A stretch of DNA of 31,899 nt from a virus, in IMG/VR virus record IMGVR_UViG_3300003322_000272, positions 1-31,899 of that record; one strand, given 5' to 3'. Under the pieces are notes generated by a model that ran no database searches, was not told where the DNA came from, and saw nothing but the letters and a program-made list of their open reading frames with translations. This document shows positions 1 to 7,737 of the stretch, piece by piece (the stretch's first letter is position 1; each line of letters starts with the position of its first letter). The position numbers and the translations under genes are program-made.

Positions 1-1
1 G

Positions 2-367
2 GTCTTGTGTGATTTCGATTGCTTGGGGTATCAAAGGAGTGTAGTCGAGCAAATCAACGGCGGGGGTTTAAACGTACAGCTGATCGTTATGTGTTCGATC
101 GAAAAATATATTTGCGAAAACATCAAAGCTTTCAAAAATGTATTGTGGTGGAAAATAGGTCAGGAGATATGTATTGAACGAAGGTTTGGCGAACAGCTAA
201 ACAGGTTTACGACAATGACCACCGAACGAGCAACAGAGTTAAATAATTATTACGATTTCAATTTCAATAAAGAGCTGGACAACTCCATAAGATCATTAAA
301 TATGGAAGAAGATCCGGTTTGTTTCGCGTGCAAATCAATGGTTTACGCAACTAAAATACTGCCATAA
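2..367 (+). CDS. Phage structural-region protein, 5' end cut off by window
   Basis: The reading frame is already open at the first bases, so the gene very likely starts upstream; a TTG at 5 is the first start-like codon inside the window. About 121 residues are visible and end at TAA 365-367. The visible part is mostly helical, with two Cys in a CxxC (VCFAC) near the C-terminus. The middle segment (FGEQLNRFTTMTTERATELN) resembles, from memory, a conserved Bacteroidota phage structural-region protein of unknown function in which a xRxNRYTTI-type motif is followed by a helix and a C-terminal CxxC. It is directly followed by a micro-ORF (369-416) and the tail completion gene, which supports a neck/connector setting. 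Exact function is unknown. Confidence 0.65.
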   Translation, partial: VLCDFDCLGYQRSVVEQINGGGLNVQLIVMCSIEKYICENIKAFKNVLWWKIGQEICIERRFGEQLNRFTTMTTERATELNNYYDFNFNKELDNSIRSLNMEEDPVCFACKSMVYATKILP

Positions 368-368
368 T

Positions 369-416
369 ATGGGATGTAACTGCGGATCTAAAAAACGTAA
401 AAAAGTTGGCAAATGA
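369..416 (+). CDS. 15-aa Cys-rich basic micro-ORF
   Basis: This is an ATG ORF of 15 codons (MGCNCGSKKRKKVGK), starting one base after the TAA of the preceding gene and overlapping the proposed TTG start of the next gene at 406. It has a CxC pair followed by a strongly basic tail. Its position, exactly filling the gap between two genes with tight spacing, suggests it is translated. An alternative is that it is the true N-terminus of the next gene, joined by a frameshift in the A-rich stretch at 389-404, because the next ORF has no ATG start. The function is unknown. Confidence is limited because an ORF this short can arise by chance. Confidence 0.4.
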   Translation: MGCNCGSKKRKKVGK

Positions 417-885
417 GCTTACTGGCTTAATTGAAAAAATAGAGCGTGTTATCACTAGTGATAGAAATATTAAGGTCGCTTTATCTTCAACTTTAGTAGT
501 CCATAAACGTCGAATATTTGAACAAGGACTCGATGGGAATGGAGCTAAGATAGGTACGTACTCACACAAGCCTATATCTATCAGTAAGAAAAATCAAGCT
601 CGAGCAACCGGTAAGACATATTTTAAAGGAGGATACGATGAGTATAAAAAACTAGTCGGCAAAAACCCTGGCTATGTCAATTTAAGAAATACAGATCAAA
701 TGATGATGGACTATGGCTTAGTTGGCAGCTCAGGTTCTTACGGATTCGGATTTCAAAACGATTTCAATTACCAAAAATCGGAATGGCTAGAAAAGAAATA
801 TCAAAAGGAGGTATTCACCTTGTCTGATATAGAGGCCAGCACATTGCAAGACATTTTATATCAACAATTAATAACTGCGTTATGA
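406..885 (+). CDS. Tail completion / virion morphogenesis protein (gp10/gpS-like)
   Basis: 159 residues. The central part (KRRIFEQGLDGNGAKIGTYS, then KPISISKKNQ) and the later NLRNTDQMMMDYGLV match the pattern of the phage virion morphogenesis / tail completion family of Bacteroidota phages: a basic RRIFEQG helix, a G-x-D-x-x-G-x-x-I-G-x-Y-S strand and a late N-T-D-Q-M-M helix. Proteins of this family act at the head-tail junction. The only in-frame start is TTG at 406, which overlaps the micro-ORF 369-416; no clear Shine-Dalgarno sequence is visible. It overlaps the next gene by four bases (ATGA, 882-885). Family assignment is from remembered patterns, not a search. Confidence 0.72.
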   Translation: MANELTGLIEKIERVITSDRNIKVALSSTLVVHKRRIFEQGLDGNGAKIGTYSHKPISISKKNQARATGKTYFKGGYDEYKKLVGKNPGYVNLRNTDQMMMDYGLVGSSGSYGFGFQNDFNYQKSEWLEKKYQKEVFTLSDIEASTLQDILYQQLITAL

Positions 886-1451
886 CTGAGTTTATAACCG
901 CTATTGATGAGTACACTAATGAGAGATACGGATCTCTCAAGGTAAAGACTTTCGGTTTTTGCGAGTTAATGCATAAAACCGCAGAAAACTCTGATCAACC
1001 AATTCCGGTGACAATACCAAATCGTGCCCAAGTTTCATTAGATAATAAATTTGATTTAATAACATGGGTTCGATGGGAAGAACCGGTTAGCTATCAAGTG
1101 TCTGATGAATGGAGCTACGGGAAAAATACTGCGCGCGAAGGATCATTAGTTGCAAGAATAGTCATTGCTCATAAGGTGGAATTAGGAGAAGATTTAGTAT
1201 TTGATTTTGTAAACAATTTTCCAAACACTTTAAATATCCCAGGTTTCAATTTCATATTCATAGAGGATAACCAACGCGTTGATCCTAACCATGAAGGAAT
1301 ATATTTAACTGAACTTGGTAAAACTGTATATGAGAAACATCGTTTCACATGGAATTTATATGTCGTGAATTTTACATTTCAATTTATGTCATGTGATTCC
1401 AGTGACTTTAGGATAACAGAAACCGGAGATTTTAGAGTAACAGAATCATGA
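882..1451 (+). CDS. Tail/neck structural protein of unknown type
   Basis: 189 residues, start ATG in an ATGA overlap with the tail completion gene and end overlapping the next gene by four bases (1448-1451). No signal peptide or membrane segment is visible. The C-terminus carries a short duplicated tail (DFRITETGDFRVTES), a style I have seen at the ends of phage structural proteins. Its position after the gp10-like gene and before fibre genes would suit a tail terminator or baseplate component, but I do not recognise the fold. Function is inferred from context only. Confidence 0.6.
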   Translation: MTEFITAIDEYTNERYGSLKVKTFGFCELMHKTAENSDQPIPVTIPNRAQVSLDNKFDLITWVRWEEPVSYQVSDEWSYGKNTAREGSLVARIVIAHKVELGEDLVFDFVNNFPNTLNIPGFNFIFIEDNQRVDPNHEGIYLTELGKTVYEKHRFTWNLYVVNFTFQFMSCDSSDFRITETGDFRVTES

Positions 1452-1909
1452 CAAAAAAAATAAGTCAGTTATCCACAGCCGACGCTTTAAGCGGGCTTGA
1501 ATTATTTGAGACGGTGCAAAATGGGGTGTCAAAGAAGACCACAGCATCAGCTTTAGCTACATTAGCAGGTAACACAACACCACAATATGTTTCGGTAGAT
1601 ACGACAGGATCAACAATCACTCTTGATATGGTGAATTTAGCTGAACGAATGTTTCTCGGATCAGCAAACATAACATCCAATAGGATATGGGCATTAGCAA
1701 ACTCATCAAACGCCGTTATAATACGGTCGGTCATCTTCTATACCAATGCAAACAAAGTGCACACATTCCCATCAACATTTAAAATGAGTGATGCGCTATG
1801 GGATTCGTCTGCACACACGTGGACAAATATTGATGCAGGAACATATGAAATGACTGCTGTTTATAATGGCACAAGTTGGATAATGAAAATTCTAGGGCCT
1901 TATTCTTAA
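1448..1909 (+). CDS. Small tail-fibre-like structural protein
   Basis: 153 residues. The N-terminus (MTKKISQLSTADALSGLELF followed by ETVQNGVSKKT) is the characteristic opening of many phage tail fibre and head-fibre proteins, in which a short 'K-I-S-x-L-x-x-A-x-x-L-x-G-x-E-L' adsorption segment precedes a beta-rich domain. The rest is rich in Ser, Thr, Asn and Val and ends in a beta-type motif (AVYNGTSWIMKILGPYS) typical of fibre C-termini. It starts in a four-base overlap with the preceding gene and is five bases from the next. Probably an exposed fibre or decoration subunit. Confidence 0.65.
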   Translation: MTKKISQLSTADALSGLELFETVQNGVSKKTTASALATLAGNTTPQYVSVDTTGSTITLDMVNLAERMFLGSANITSNRIWALANSSNAVIIRSVIFYTNANKVHTFPSTFKMSDALWDSSAHTWTNIDAGTYEMTAVYNGTSWIMKILGPYS

Positions 1910-1913
1910 AACT

Positions 1914-2195
1914 ATGGAAGAACAAAAAGTAACAATCACAAACGACGGCGAGACACGGTATTTTCACATCGAGAATATCGGCAAAAATTTGGTGACCACA
2001 ATCATCGGAGTTGTACTTATGACGGTAAGCGCAGGGACTTTTATTTTGTCTTGGTTTATTGATCTGCCGCTCATGAAAGACAAGACATGGCACGTGGTTG
2101 GAGTTTTCGCGCTCGGCTTTGCATTATTATTCATGCGTGATAAGATTTCATCTTACGCTGACATTTTCATAAAAAAAAAGATAGATTCAAAATGA
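1914..2195 (+). CDS. Two-helix membrane protein
   Basis: 93 residues with two hydrophobic segments, roughly residues 26-50 (NLVTTIIGVVLMTVSAGTFI...) and 61-76 (HVVGVFALGFALLFM), a short polar N-terminus and a lysine-rich end (IKKKIDSK). It lies between two fibre genes and overlaps the start of the large fibre gene by four bases. A small two-helix protein in a late region could be a holin or holin partner, but a second group of small membrane proteins at 6.7-7.7 kb sits next to the likely lytic gene and is a better holin location. Function unknown. Confidence 0.55.
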   Translation: MEEQKVTITNDGETRYFHIENIGKNLVTTIIGVVLMTVSAGTFILSWFIDLPLMKDKTWHVVGVFALGFALLFMRDKISSYADIFIKKKIDSK

Positions 2196-5161
2196 GATAT
2201 TTTCTATTAACGATACTAATTCTGATATCAATAACAGCGCATGCGCAGTTCGGTAATTTTAAGGCTATACGGTTAGTCAACGGCGATAGTATTTCGGCTG
2301 GAGCTATGAACGGATCAATTTACTATGATCGTACATTAAACAAATTCCGATTCTACGAAAATGGAGCATGGAAACCACTTGGTGGAACATTCTCAACACC
2401 TGGATCAGATACACAGGTTATTTTAAATCAATCTGGTTCATTTGGCGCGTCCGCAAACTTTACATATGACGCGACTAATAATATATCAAATATATCATAT
2501 AATCTAACTAAAATAGGACCTGGTGCAAGATCAAATGATTTTTATAGAGGCATTGATCATATTGACTCTGTGGCTTCGGGTAACTCAAATGGGTTTAATT
2601 TACTGGATGGGGAACATCACACAGTAGCTAATAACGGATCATCAGGGTCTACGCTAAATAATTCATTTTTATTTGGTGGGTATAAGAACTCACTCAGAAT
2701 AAAATCTGGAACATCCAGCGTTTTTTATAACTCTGGCATCATGGGTGGGCAAAATAATTACATGAGTGTCTCTAATGGTTTTTTGGGCAGCTCGGCAATA
2801 GTTGGAGGCATCGCCAATAGAATAAGCATAAATGGGGTGACCCGCAAGGGCATGGCAATAATAGGGGGTGAGAAGAATATTGTTTCAGGAAATCATAGCA
2901 TTGCGCTTGGCGGATATGCGCAAAATGTTACCGATAGCGCCACGGTCGCTGTTCCAAGTTTACAAATTTCATCAAAGCCTGCTATCGCAGACACGACAGG
3001 TTTTGTATTAGCTTTTAGAAGCAGTGACGGCAAGGCAGTGAGAAGGCATGTTTCTTCAATCTCTGGTGGCTCTACATCACTCGGAACCATAACAGACGAC
3101 CCGTTTAACTATCCGGCATCAGGGAATACACTAGACACATTTGGCGGCAGATCATCCGGAAAATTAAAATCTGTTTTTGGCGACTACTCATTGCCAACAG
3201 TCACAGGACTAAATATGAAGATAGTTTCCGATGGCAATAGTAACTCAGTGGGCTACAACCTTCCGGCCGGTCAAGATTACCCGACGCAAGTATACAATGC
3301 ATTAGGCGGATCGGGTGCCGGGTACTCAATCGTAAACTTTGGGGTCAGCGGTCAGACCACTCAAGACATGCAATCCGACGCAGCAACTCAAATAGACCCA
3401 GCATACAATAGCTCAAAAACAAAAAACTTTCTTTTTGCGTGGGAAGTTGAGAATGATGTTTTTGTAAACAGTGTATCCGGAGCTACAGCTGCAACGAATA
3501 TGCTTAACTATTGGTCAGGAAGAAAAAGCACAGGATTTTACGTTATTGGCGCAACTTCTCCGCTTCGTGGAAACAACGTGCTAGTAAATAGCCGGATTAA
3601 AACTGCAAATACAGCACTCCTGGCTGGAACTAGTAATTACGATGCTATTGTTGATATCCCATCAATCCCAATGCTATCAAATGTGCGAGGATCGGGATTT
3701 CAATCTGATTTTACTCACTTCACCTATAGTGGCGTTCTTGCTTTACGGGATGCATACGTTTCTAAAGTTCGCGCAGCGTTAAGTCAACAAGATTACACGC
3801 CGCCAAATTTCATGAGTTGGAACGGGAATACTCCGGATAGAAGCATGATCGTTGGACCTACAAATTCAAACGCACTTTCTTTCATCACAAACGGAAAGAT
3901 CAGGGCAGAGGTAACGCCAAACGGAAGCCTTACAAGTGTTGGAGACGTAACTGCAGTTGGGGGTCTCGGAATAGGGTTAACTGTTAATCCAGGGCTTACT
4001 GCATCAGCGAACAATGATAATTTGATGACAGCACTTTTTAAGCCTGCGTACTTTGATAAAAACGGCAAAACTGGAATTGTGAAAGACATTGTTCAGTTTA
4101 GAGATTCGGCCAATGTTATACAATCTCGATGGGATGATCGAGGGCGTTTCTTTCTCCAGCCTACATTCACAGCATTAAATAATAATGATCAAGGATCAAT
4201 AATATCCGGAACAACAACTGGGTATTCATCAGGAACATTCACCGGCGTATCAATAGCACCAACACACAATTACGCCGCTAACTCCACCAGATTTACAGCA
4301 GTCGATATATCGCCTACGGCAAGTGTCGGGTCTTACACAGGCACGATAACGACCGTTCTAAAAGTAAATGCAGGGGCGTTTGTAACGTCAGCGGATAAGG
4401 CGTTAGAAATAGACGCAAACGACGGAGTTGGTCTTTATATAAATCACGGAGGCGGGACGTATGCGGCAAATATTTCTTCCAGTACCTCGGGGACGATTGC
4501 GGCTATAGGTGGAACAAATGGATCAGCACTAGCGTTGAATTGTTATAAAATAGATGGCACTGGACAAACAGCCCTGTTTCAAAATTTGACCGGATCAAGC
4601 GTCTCGTCTACTATTCCAATAATAACGTTATCCAGGCCTGTTACAATAAACAATGGAGGCGGAATAGCATTCCCGTATATCATGGGGTCATCCACAGGCT
4701 CCATTAGAACAGCCGGGCAATCTTCTGCTTATTGGATAGACAATACAAATACCTCGGAGACTGGAGGCATGAAATGGGAAACAATGCAATCCGGAACATT
4801 GTCGGAAGGCATGAAGCTTGAGGGTAAAAACCTTACTGTAGATGGTACAATTACGGCGACGGGAGGTTCTTATATCACCCCAACATCACAGGCAGGTGGA
4901 AGAAACTTGGCTATTGCTGATAACGGAACTCTGATTGTCACATCAAACTCAAGCCCTATAAGCATTACAATACCGACTGGTTTAGCTGTAGGATTTAATT
5001 GCAAGGTGGCCCAGGGGAGCTCGGGGGCGGTAACGGTATCAGGCGCGGGTGGAACGACGATTGTAGGTGGGACAGCTGGCACAGCAATAACCACGAATGC
5101 CGGTGATATTGTAGAGGTATATTGCACCGGGACAAATACATATTTAATCAATCTACATTAA
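2192..5161 (+). CDS. Tail fibre with embedded SGNH/GDSL hydrolase and signal peptide
   Basis: 989 residues. Residues 1-19 look like a Sec signal peptide (charged start, hydrophobic core LLTILILISITA, cleavage after AHA). A fibre-type segment follows (GSIYYDRTLNKFRFYENGAW). Residues about 340-530 form an SGNH hydrolase: block I DGNS with candidate nucleophile Ser350, block II NFGVSG, block III VEND with Asn421, and block V DxxH with Asp506 and His509. The rest is repetitive Gly/Ser/Thr/Asn-rich fibre shaft, and the C-terminus (ITIPTGLAVGF...GTNTYLI) is a common fibre end. The likely role is receptor binding with deacetylation of surface polysaccharide. The signal peptide is unusual for a virion protein that assembles in the cytoplasm. 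Confidence 0.82.
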   Translation: MRYFLLTILILISITAHAQFGNFKAIRLVNGDSISAGAMNGSIYYDRTLNKFRFYENGAWKPLGGTFSTPGSDTQVILNQSGSFGASANFTYDATNNISNISYNLTKIGPGARSNDFYRGIDHIDSVASGNSNGFNLLDGEHHTVANNGSSGSTLNNSFLFGGYKNSLRIKSGTSSVFYNSGIMGGQNNYMSVSNGFLGSSAIVGGIANRISINGVTRKGMAIIGGEKNIVSGNHSIALGGYAQNVTDSATVAVPSLQISSKPAIADTTGFVLAFRSSDGKAVRRHVSSISGGSTSLGTITDDPFNYPASGNTLDTFGGRSSGKLKSVFGDYSLPTVTGLNMKIVSDGNSNSVGYNLPAGQDYPTQVYNALGGSGAGYSIVNFGVSGQTTQDMQSDAATQIDPAYNSSKTKNFLFAWEVENDVFVNSVSGATAATNMLNYWSGRKSTGFYVIGATSPLRGNNVLVNSRIKTANTALLAGTSNYDAIVDIPSIPMLSNVRGSGFQSDFTHFTYSGVLALRDAYVSKVRAALSQQDYTPPNFMSWNGNTPDRSMIVGPTNSNALSFITNGKIRAEVTPNGSLTSVGDVTAVGGLGIGLTVNPGLTASANNDNLMTALFKPAYFDKNGKTGIVKDIVQFRDSANVIQSRWDDRGRFFLQPTFTALNNNDQGSIISGTTTGYSSGTFTGVSIAPTHNYAANSTRFTAVDISPTASVGSYTGTITTVLKVNAGAFVTSADKALEIDANDGVGLYINHGGGTYAANISSSTSGTIAAIGGTNGSALALNCYKIDGTGQTALFQNLTGSSVSSTIPIITLSRPVTINNGGGIAFPYIMGSSTGSIRTAGQSSAYWIDNTNTSETGGMKWETMQSGTLSEGMKLEGKNLTVDGTITATGGSYITPTSQAGGRNLAIADNGTLIVTSNSSPISITIPTGLAVGFNCKVAQGSSGAVTVSGAGGTTIVGGTAGTAITTNAGDIVEVYCTGTNTYLINLH

Positions 5162-5162
5162 G

Positions 5163-5876
5163 ATGAAAAAATTACTTGCTCTATTATTCTTAATTCCTGC
5201 CCTCTGCTTTGGGCAGATGAAGCGCGAGGGAATAAAAAAAGACGGTTCAGGTTTAGAAGGCCTGCCGTCTTTTCGTACATTTATTGTAACCAAACAAAAA
5301 TGTATGGAAACAAATATAGAAGAAATCTGGAAAGATATTGCCGGGTACGAAGGTTATTATCAAGTATCAAATTTAGGCAACGTAAGAAGTCTTGACAGAA
5401 AAATAGACCACGGTTTATATTATTCAACCGTTAAAGGCAAATCAATGCCGATTAGGTTAAATAAAAAGGGTTATCCAAAAGTAGCACTAACAAAAGGCAC
5501 TGTATTTAAACAGCCATTCATACATAGATTGGTTTGCATTGCTTTCGTTCCAAATCCAGAAAATAAACCTCAAGTAAATCACATTGACGGTAACAAGTTA
5601 AATAACCATGTGTCGAATCTTGAATGGGTCACCAATCTTGAGAACACGCGACATAGCTACAAATATCTAAACAGGGCCGAAAGAATGCCGAAAGCAGGCC
5701 CAAAACATCCAAGTAATAGGCCCGTTAATCAGTATGATTTGAATGGAAATCTATTAGGCACATTTTACAGTGCGACAAAAGCTGGTAAAGATTTGAATTT
5801 ACGATTGTTGGGTATCGCAAGATGTGCTAGGGGAGAAAGAAAAACGTATGCTGGATTTAAATGGGAATACATATGA
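5163..5876 (+). CDS. HNH homing endonuclease (NUMOD4-HNH-NUMOD1) fused to a signal-peptide remnant
   Basis: The ORF encodes 237 residues. Residues 1-17 are a textbook signal peptide (MKKLLALLFLIPALCFGQ), followed by about 30 unassigned residues. From the ATG at 5304 the protein is a complete homing endonuclease of 190 residues: NUMOD4 (IWKDIAGYEGYYQVSNLGNV), HNH core with H74, H93 and N100/N105 (VNHIDGNKLNN, NLEWV), and a C-terminal NUMOD1 DNA-binding module (VNQYDLNGNL...). The endonuclease most likely starts at 5304, with the upstream part the surviving 5' end of an invaded secretory gene or a separate short ORF now in frame. The end overlaps the next start (ATGA, 5873-5876). The enzyme would cut a related allele lacking the insertion. 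Confidence 0.85.
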   Translation: MKKLLALLFLIPALCFGQMKREGIKKDGSGLEGLPSFRTFIVTKQKCMETNIEEIWKDIAGYEGYYQVSNLGNVRSLDRKIDHGLYYSTVKGKSMPIRLNKKGYPKVALTKGTVFKQPFIHRLVCIAFVPNPENKPQVNHIDGNKLNNHVSNLEWVTNLENTRHSYKYLNRAERMPKAGPKHPSNRPVNQYDLNGNLLGTFYSATKAGKDLNLRLLGIARCARGERKTYAGFKWEYI

Positions 5877-6688
5877 ATATATCAAAGACAATATTAAACA
5901 TCGGAGGGAGAACGTTCCCATGCAAAGAATATTTATCTAATGTAAAAACTGATAATTGGATGGCTTGGCTTCCAGGAATTGGAGAACTAGGACCAGCAGA
6001 TGGATCTCAAATAGATAAGGTTGATCTTTTTAGTGGCACGACTCCTGTTACGTGGACCGCTCAAGCATCTAAAGGTTTTGAATTTAATTTCAATATCCTG
6101 GCTATTCAGTTGCCCCCTACATGGGATTATTGGGCTATACAAAATACATTGGCCATTTATCTAAAAGAGCAAAGGGGAGCAAAAAAAATTGGAGTAGTGG
6201 GTTATAGTCTTGGCGCACGTGGTTGCTGGACAGTTTTACAAGGTGACTCAAAAGGTTATATAGATTTTATTGCGCCTGTTGCTGGGTTTTATGATTTCTC
6301 ACAAGGCCCTATTTCGAATCTCAGAACTGTTCCAGTATATGGTTTGCATGGGGACAAGGATACAACAATGCCTTATTCATATGATGTTGCAACACAGCAA
6401 CAGTATGATTCTGGGCGTCCTACTCAAACCATAAACGGACAGAGTCAGCCATGCTATTATCTTCAAACTATTGCAGGCGCATCCCATAACATATGGCAAA
6501 TAGCTTTTGATGTAACACCAGGCAAAGATCAGCTTTTACAGTGGGTTAATCAGCAATTTGGAGTGGGTCAGACTCAACCACAACCGGATCCAATGGTAAG
6601 TATGTACTTCGATCCTGTTAAACAAGTGTTGGTTATTATGACTCAATCCGGAAAGAAGATTTCAATTAACCCACTTTCGATCACCTGA
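5873..6688 (+). CDS. Alpha/beta-hydrolase fold esterase/peptidase-like protein
   Basis: 271 residues from ATG 5873 (an upstream in-frame ATG at 5861 lies inside the HNH gene). The catalytic triad is visible: nucleophile elbow GYSLG with Ser112, acid in HGDKDTTMP (probably Asp163) and His205 in GASHNIW. This arrangement resembles dienelactone-hydrolase / PHB-depolymerase-like esterases. The last 40 residues form an added small beta domain (MVSMYFDPVKQVLVIMTQSG) after a Pro/Gln linker, which may attach it to another virion protein. No signal peptide is seen. Located among fibre genes, it may be a virion-borne esterase acting on host surface polymers; the substrate is unknown. Confidence 0.78.
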   Translation: MNISKTILNIGGRTFPCKEYLSNVKTDNWMAWLPGIGELGPADGSQIDKVDLFSGTTPVTWTAQASKGFEFNFNILAIQLPPTWDYWAIQNTLAIYLKEQRGAKKIGVVGYSLGARGCWTVLQGDSKGYIDFIAPVAGFYDFSQGPISNLRTVPVYGLHGDKDTTMPYSYDVATQQQYDSGRPTQTINGQSQPCYYLQTIAGASHNIWQIAFDVTPGKDQLLQWVNQQFGVGQTQPQPDPMVSMYFDPVKQVLVIMTQSGKKISINPLSIT

Positions 6689-6689
6689 T

Positions 6690-6702
6690 AAATACGGTAT
6701 TT
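6690..6702. repeat. 13-bp perfect palindrome in a short intergenic gap
   Basis: AAATAC-G-GTATTT lies just after the hydrolase stop in the only non-coding gap (6689-6748) of the left late region. It could be a weak stem or a protein-binding site for the membrane-protein/lysis genes that follow. No run of T follows it, so an intrinsic terminator is unlikely, and no TAnnTTTG box is present in the gap. Confidence 0.3.
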
Positions 6703-6748
6703 AAAACCGCGAACTATTTGAGTATTTTTATACATACTAACATGGAAA

Positions 6749-6931
6749 ATGAATGGTGTGCTCGCTTTAGGGTTGCTGATTGTGTCGTATGTATTGACTG
6801 TTAACCGAAAAAGAGGGAGACAGATAGATTTTTTAACCGATCAGATTAGTAAAAAAGACAAAGAAATTACTATTTTGGTGAAGAAATTACATGACTTAGA
6901 CCAAATTCTTGAAAGCTATGAGCGCAGATAA
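6749..6931 (+). CDS. Small membrane-anchored coiled-coil protein
   Basis: 60 residues. Residues 1-17 are hydrophobic (MNGVLALGLLIVSYVLT) and are followed by a basic stretch (NRKRGR) and a charged heptad-like helix to the end. The topology suggests an N-terminal membrane anchor with a cytoplasmic coiled coil. It overlaps the next gene by 14 bases. It opens a run of four small genes (6.75-7.74 kb) before the DUF5675 gene, a typical place for holin or spanin components. No family recognised. Confidence 0.55.
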   Translation: MNGVLALGLLIVSYVLTVNRKRGRQIDFLTDQISKKDKEITILVKKLHDLDQILESYERR

Positions 6932-7097
6932 CCGAAAGAAACTCCTAGAATGCATCGATAAAACCATTCAAGCCATAGAAGCACTCACCGAGGCGCTGCA
7001 TGAAGAACGTCATAATTTGGCTGAAACATTACAGGCGCAAGATTCTACTCCATCTAATCCACCGCCGACTAATCCCGGAACGCCTGACAAGCCGTGA
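6918..7097 (+). CDS. Small helical protein with proline-rich tail
   Basis: 59 residues from ATG 6918; a TTG at 6909 is also in frame but gives only three more residues. The first 40 residues form a charged helix (NRKKLLECIDKTIQAIEALT...), and the last 18 are Pro/Thr/Asn-rich and probably disordered (STPSNPPPTNPGTPDKP). It overlaps the preceding gene by 14 bases and the next by four (GTGA). Function unknown. Confidence 0.5.
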   Translation: MSADNRKKLLECIDKTIQAIEALTEALHEERHNLAETLQAQDSTPSNPPPTNPGTPDKP

Positions 7098-7516
7098 AGG
7101 ATCGCTATCAAAAGTTTATAATGTGGGTCTCAGGTGTAGACGCGTTGATATTTCTTTTGGCGGCAATAACTTTAAATCGCGTCACCGACTGGCTTCCAAA
7201 GTCAGCTATTAACCCTTTCCCTTTTTACAGGATCATCTACGAAGGCCGAGAAGTCGGTCTGTCCTGGCAATCTTATTTCTACTTCATCGACTGTCACGTT
7301 ATCATGATTCTATTCTGGAATTATGTCTATAAGCGTGTGGCGAAAATGGCGCAATTATTCTACTTCTATCGCGCTGTAGAGATTGTTGCCCTATTTGATT
7401 TTCTTTTAATATACGAAAAGCCCTTTATGTACATAGGGCACTATGGTCTGGAATTTACAGATTTTAGGGTATTAATCTACTTTGCACTTTATATATTATG
7501 GAAAGCTCGCAATTAA
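7094..7516 (+). CDS. Multi-spanning membrane protein, holin candidate
   Basis: 140 residues starting at GTG 7094 in a GTGA overlap. Four hydrophobic stretches are visible: about 9-27 (IMWVSGVDALIFLLAAITL), 60-79 (YFYFIDCHVIMILFWNYVY), 90-105 and 122-136. It is very rich in Tyr, Phe and Trp. It sits in the small-protein run immediately before the DUF5675 gene, so a holin or membrane-stress role is plausible, but no holin family is recognised. Overlaps the next gene by 19 bases. Confidence 0.55.
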   Translation: MKDRYQKFIMWVSGVDALIFLLAAITLNRVTDWLPKSAINPFPFYRIIYEGREVGLSWQSYFYFIDCHVIMILFWNYVYKRVAKMAQLFYFYRAVEIVALFDFLLIYEKPFMYIGHYGLEFTDFRVLIYFALYILWKARN

Positions 7517-7737
7517 TAATGTGGGGAGTTTACGGGCCATTCCTTGGTTGGCTGGCGTTGTCTAATATCCAGCAGGGTAAGAAGATAATCGCCCTACAAA
7601 CACTTATGACCGGCCTTGAATACAAGATTGATTCCCTTACTCACGCTGTTGATAAGTTATCAACTAGGCTGGATTTGCTTTTAAAGTCCGAACTGGATAC
7701 CTTGAAAGACATTGCTAAGAGTGTGGGTAATAAATGA
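7498..7737 (+). CDS. Membrane-anchored coiled-coil protein, holin/antiholin-like
   Basis: 79 residues. The N-terminus has a hydrophobic segment (LIMWGVYGPFLGWLALSNI, about residues 6-24), followed by a long amphipathic helix with heptad Leu/Ile spacing (LMTGLEYKIDSLTHAVDKLS...). The architecture is like class III holins or a membrane-tethered spacer. It overlaps the DUF5675 gene by four bases (7734-7737), suggesting translational coupling to it. Function is inferred from position. Confidence 0.55.
   Translation: MESSQLIMWGVYGPFLGWLALSNIQQGKKIIALQTLMTGLEYKIDSLTHAVDKLSTRLDLLLKSELDTLKDIAKSVGNK

Noticed and set aside
2893-4089. Minus-strand ORFs (2893-3090, 3793-4089) inside the tail fibre gene
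   Set aside because: They lie antisense to a long, well-supported fibre gene and have the Val/Pro/Leu-rich look of shadows of a Gly/Ser/Thr-rich repeat protein; no family pattern.
6742-6804. 20-aa Cys-containing ORF starting at ATG 6742
   Set aside because: It runs in a different frame over the start of the better-supported 60-aa membrane protein at 6749 and shows no conserved pattern.
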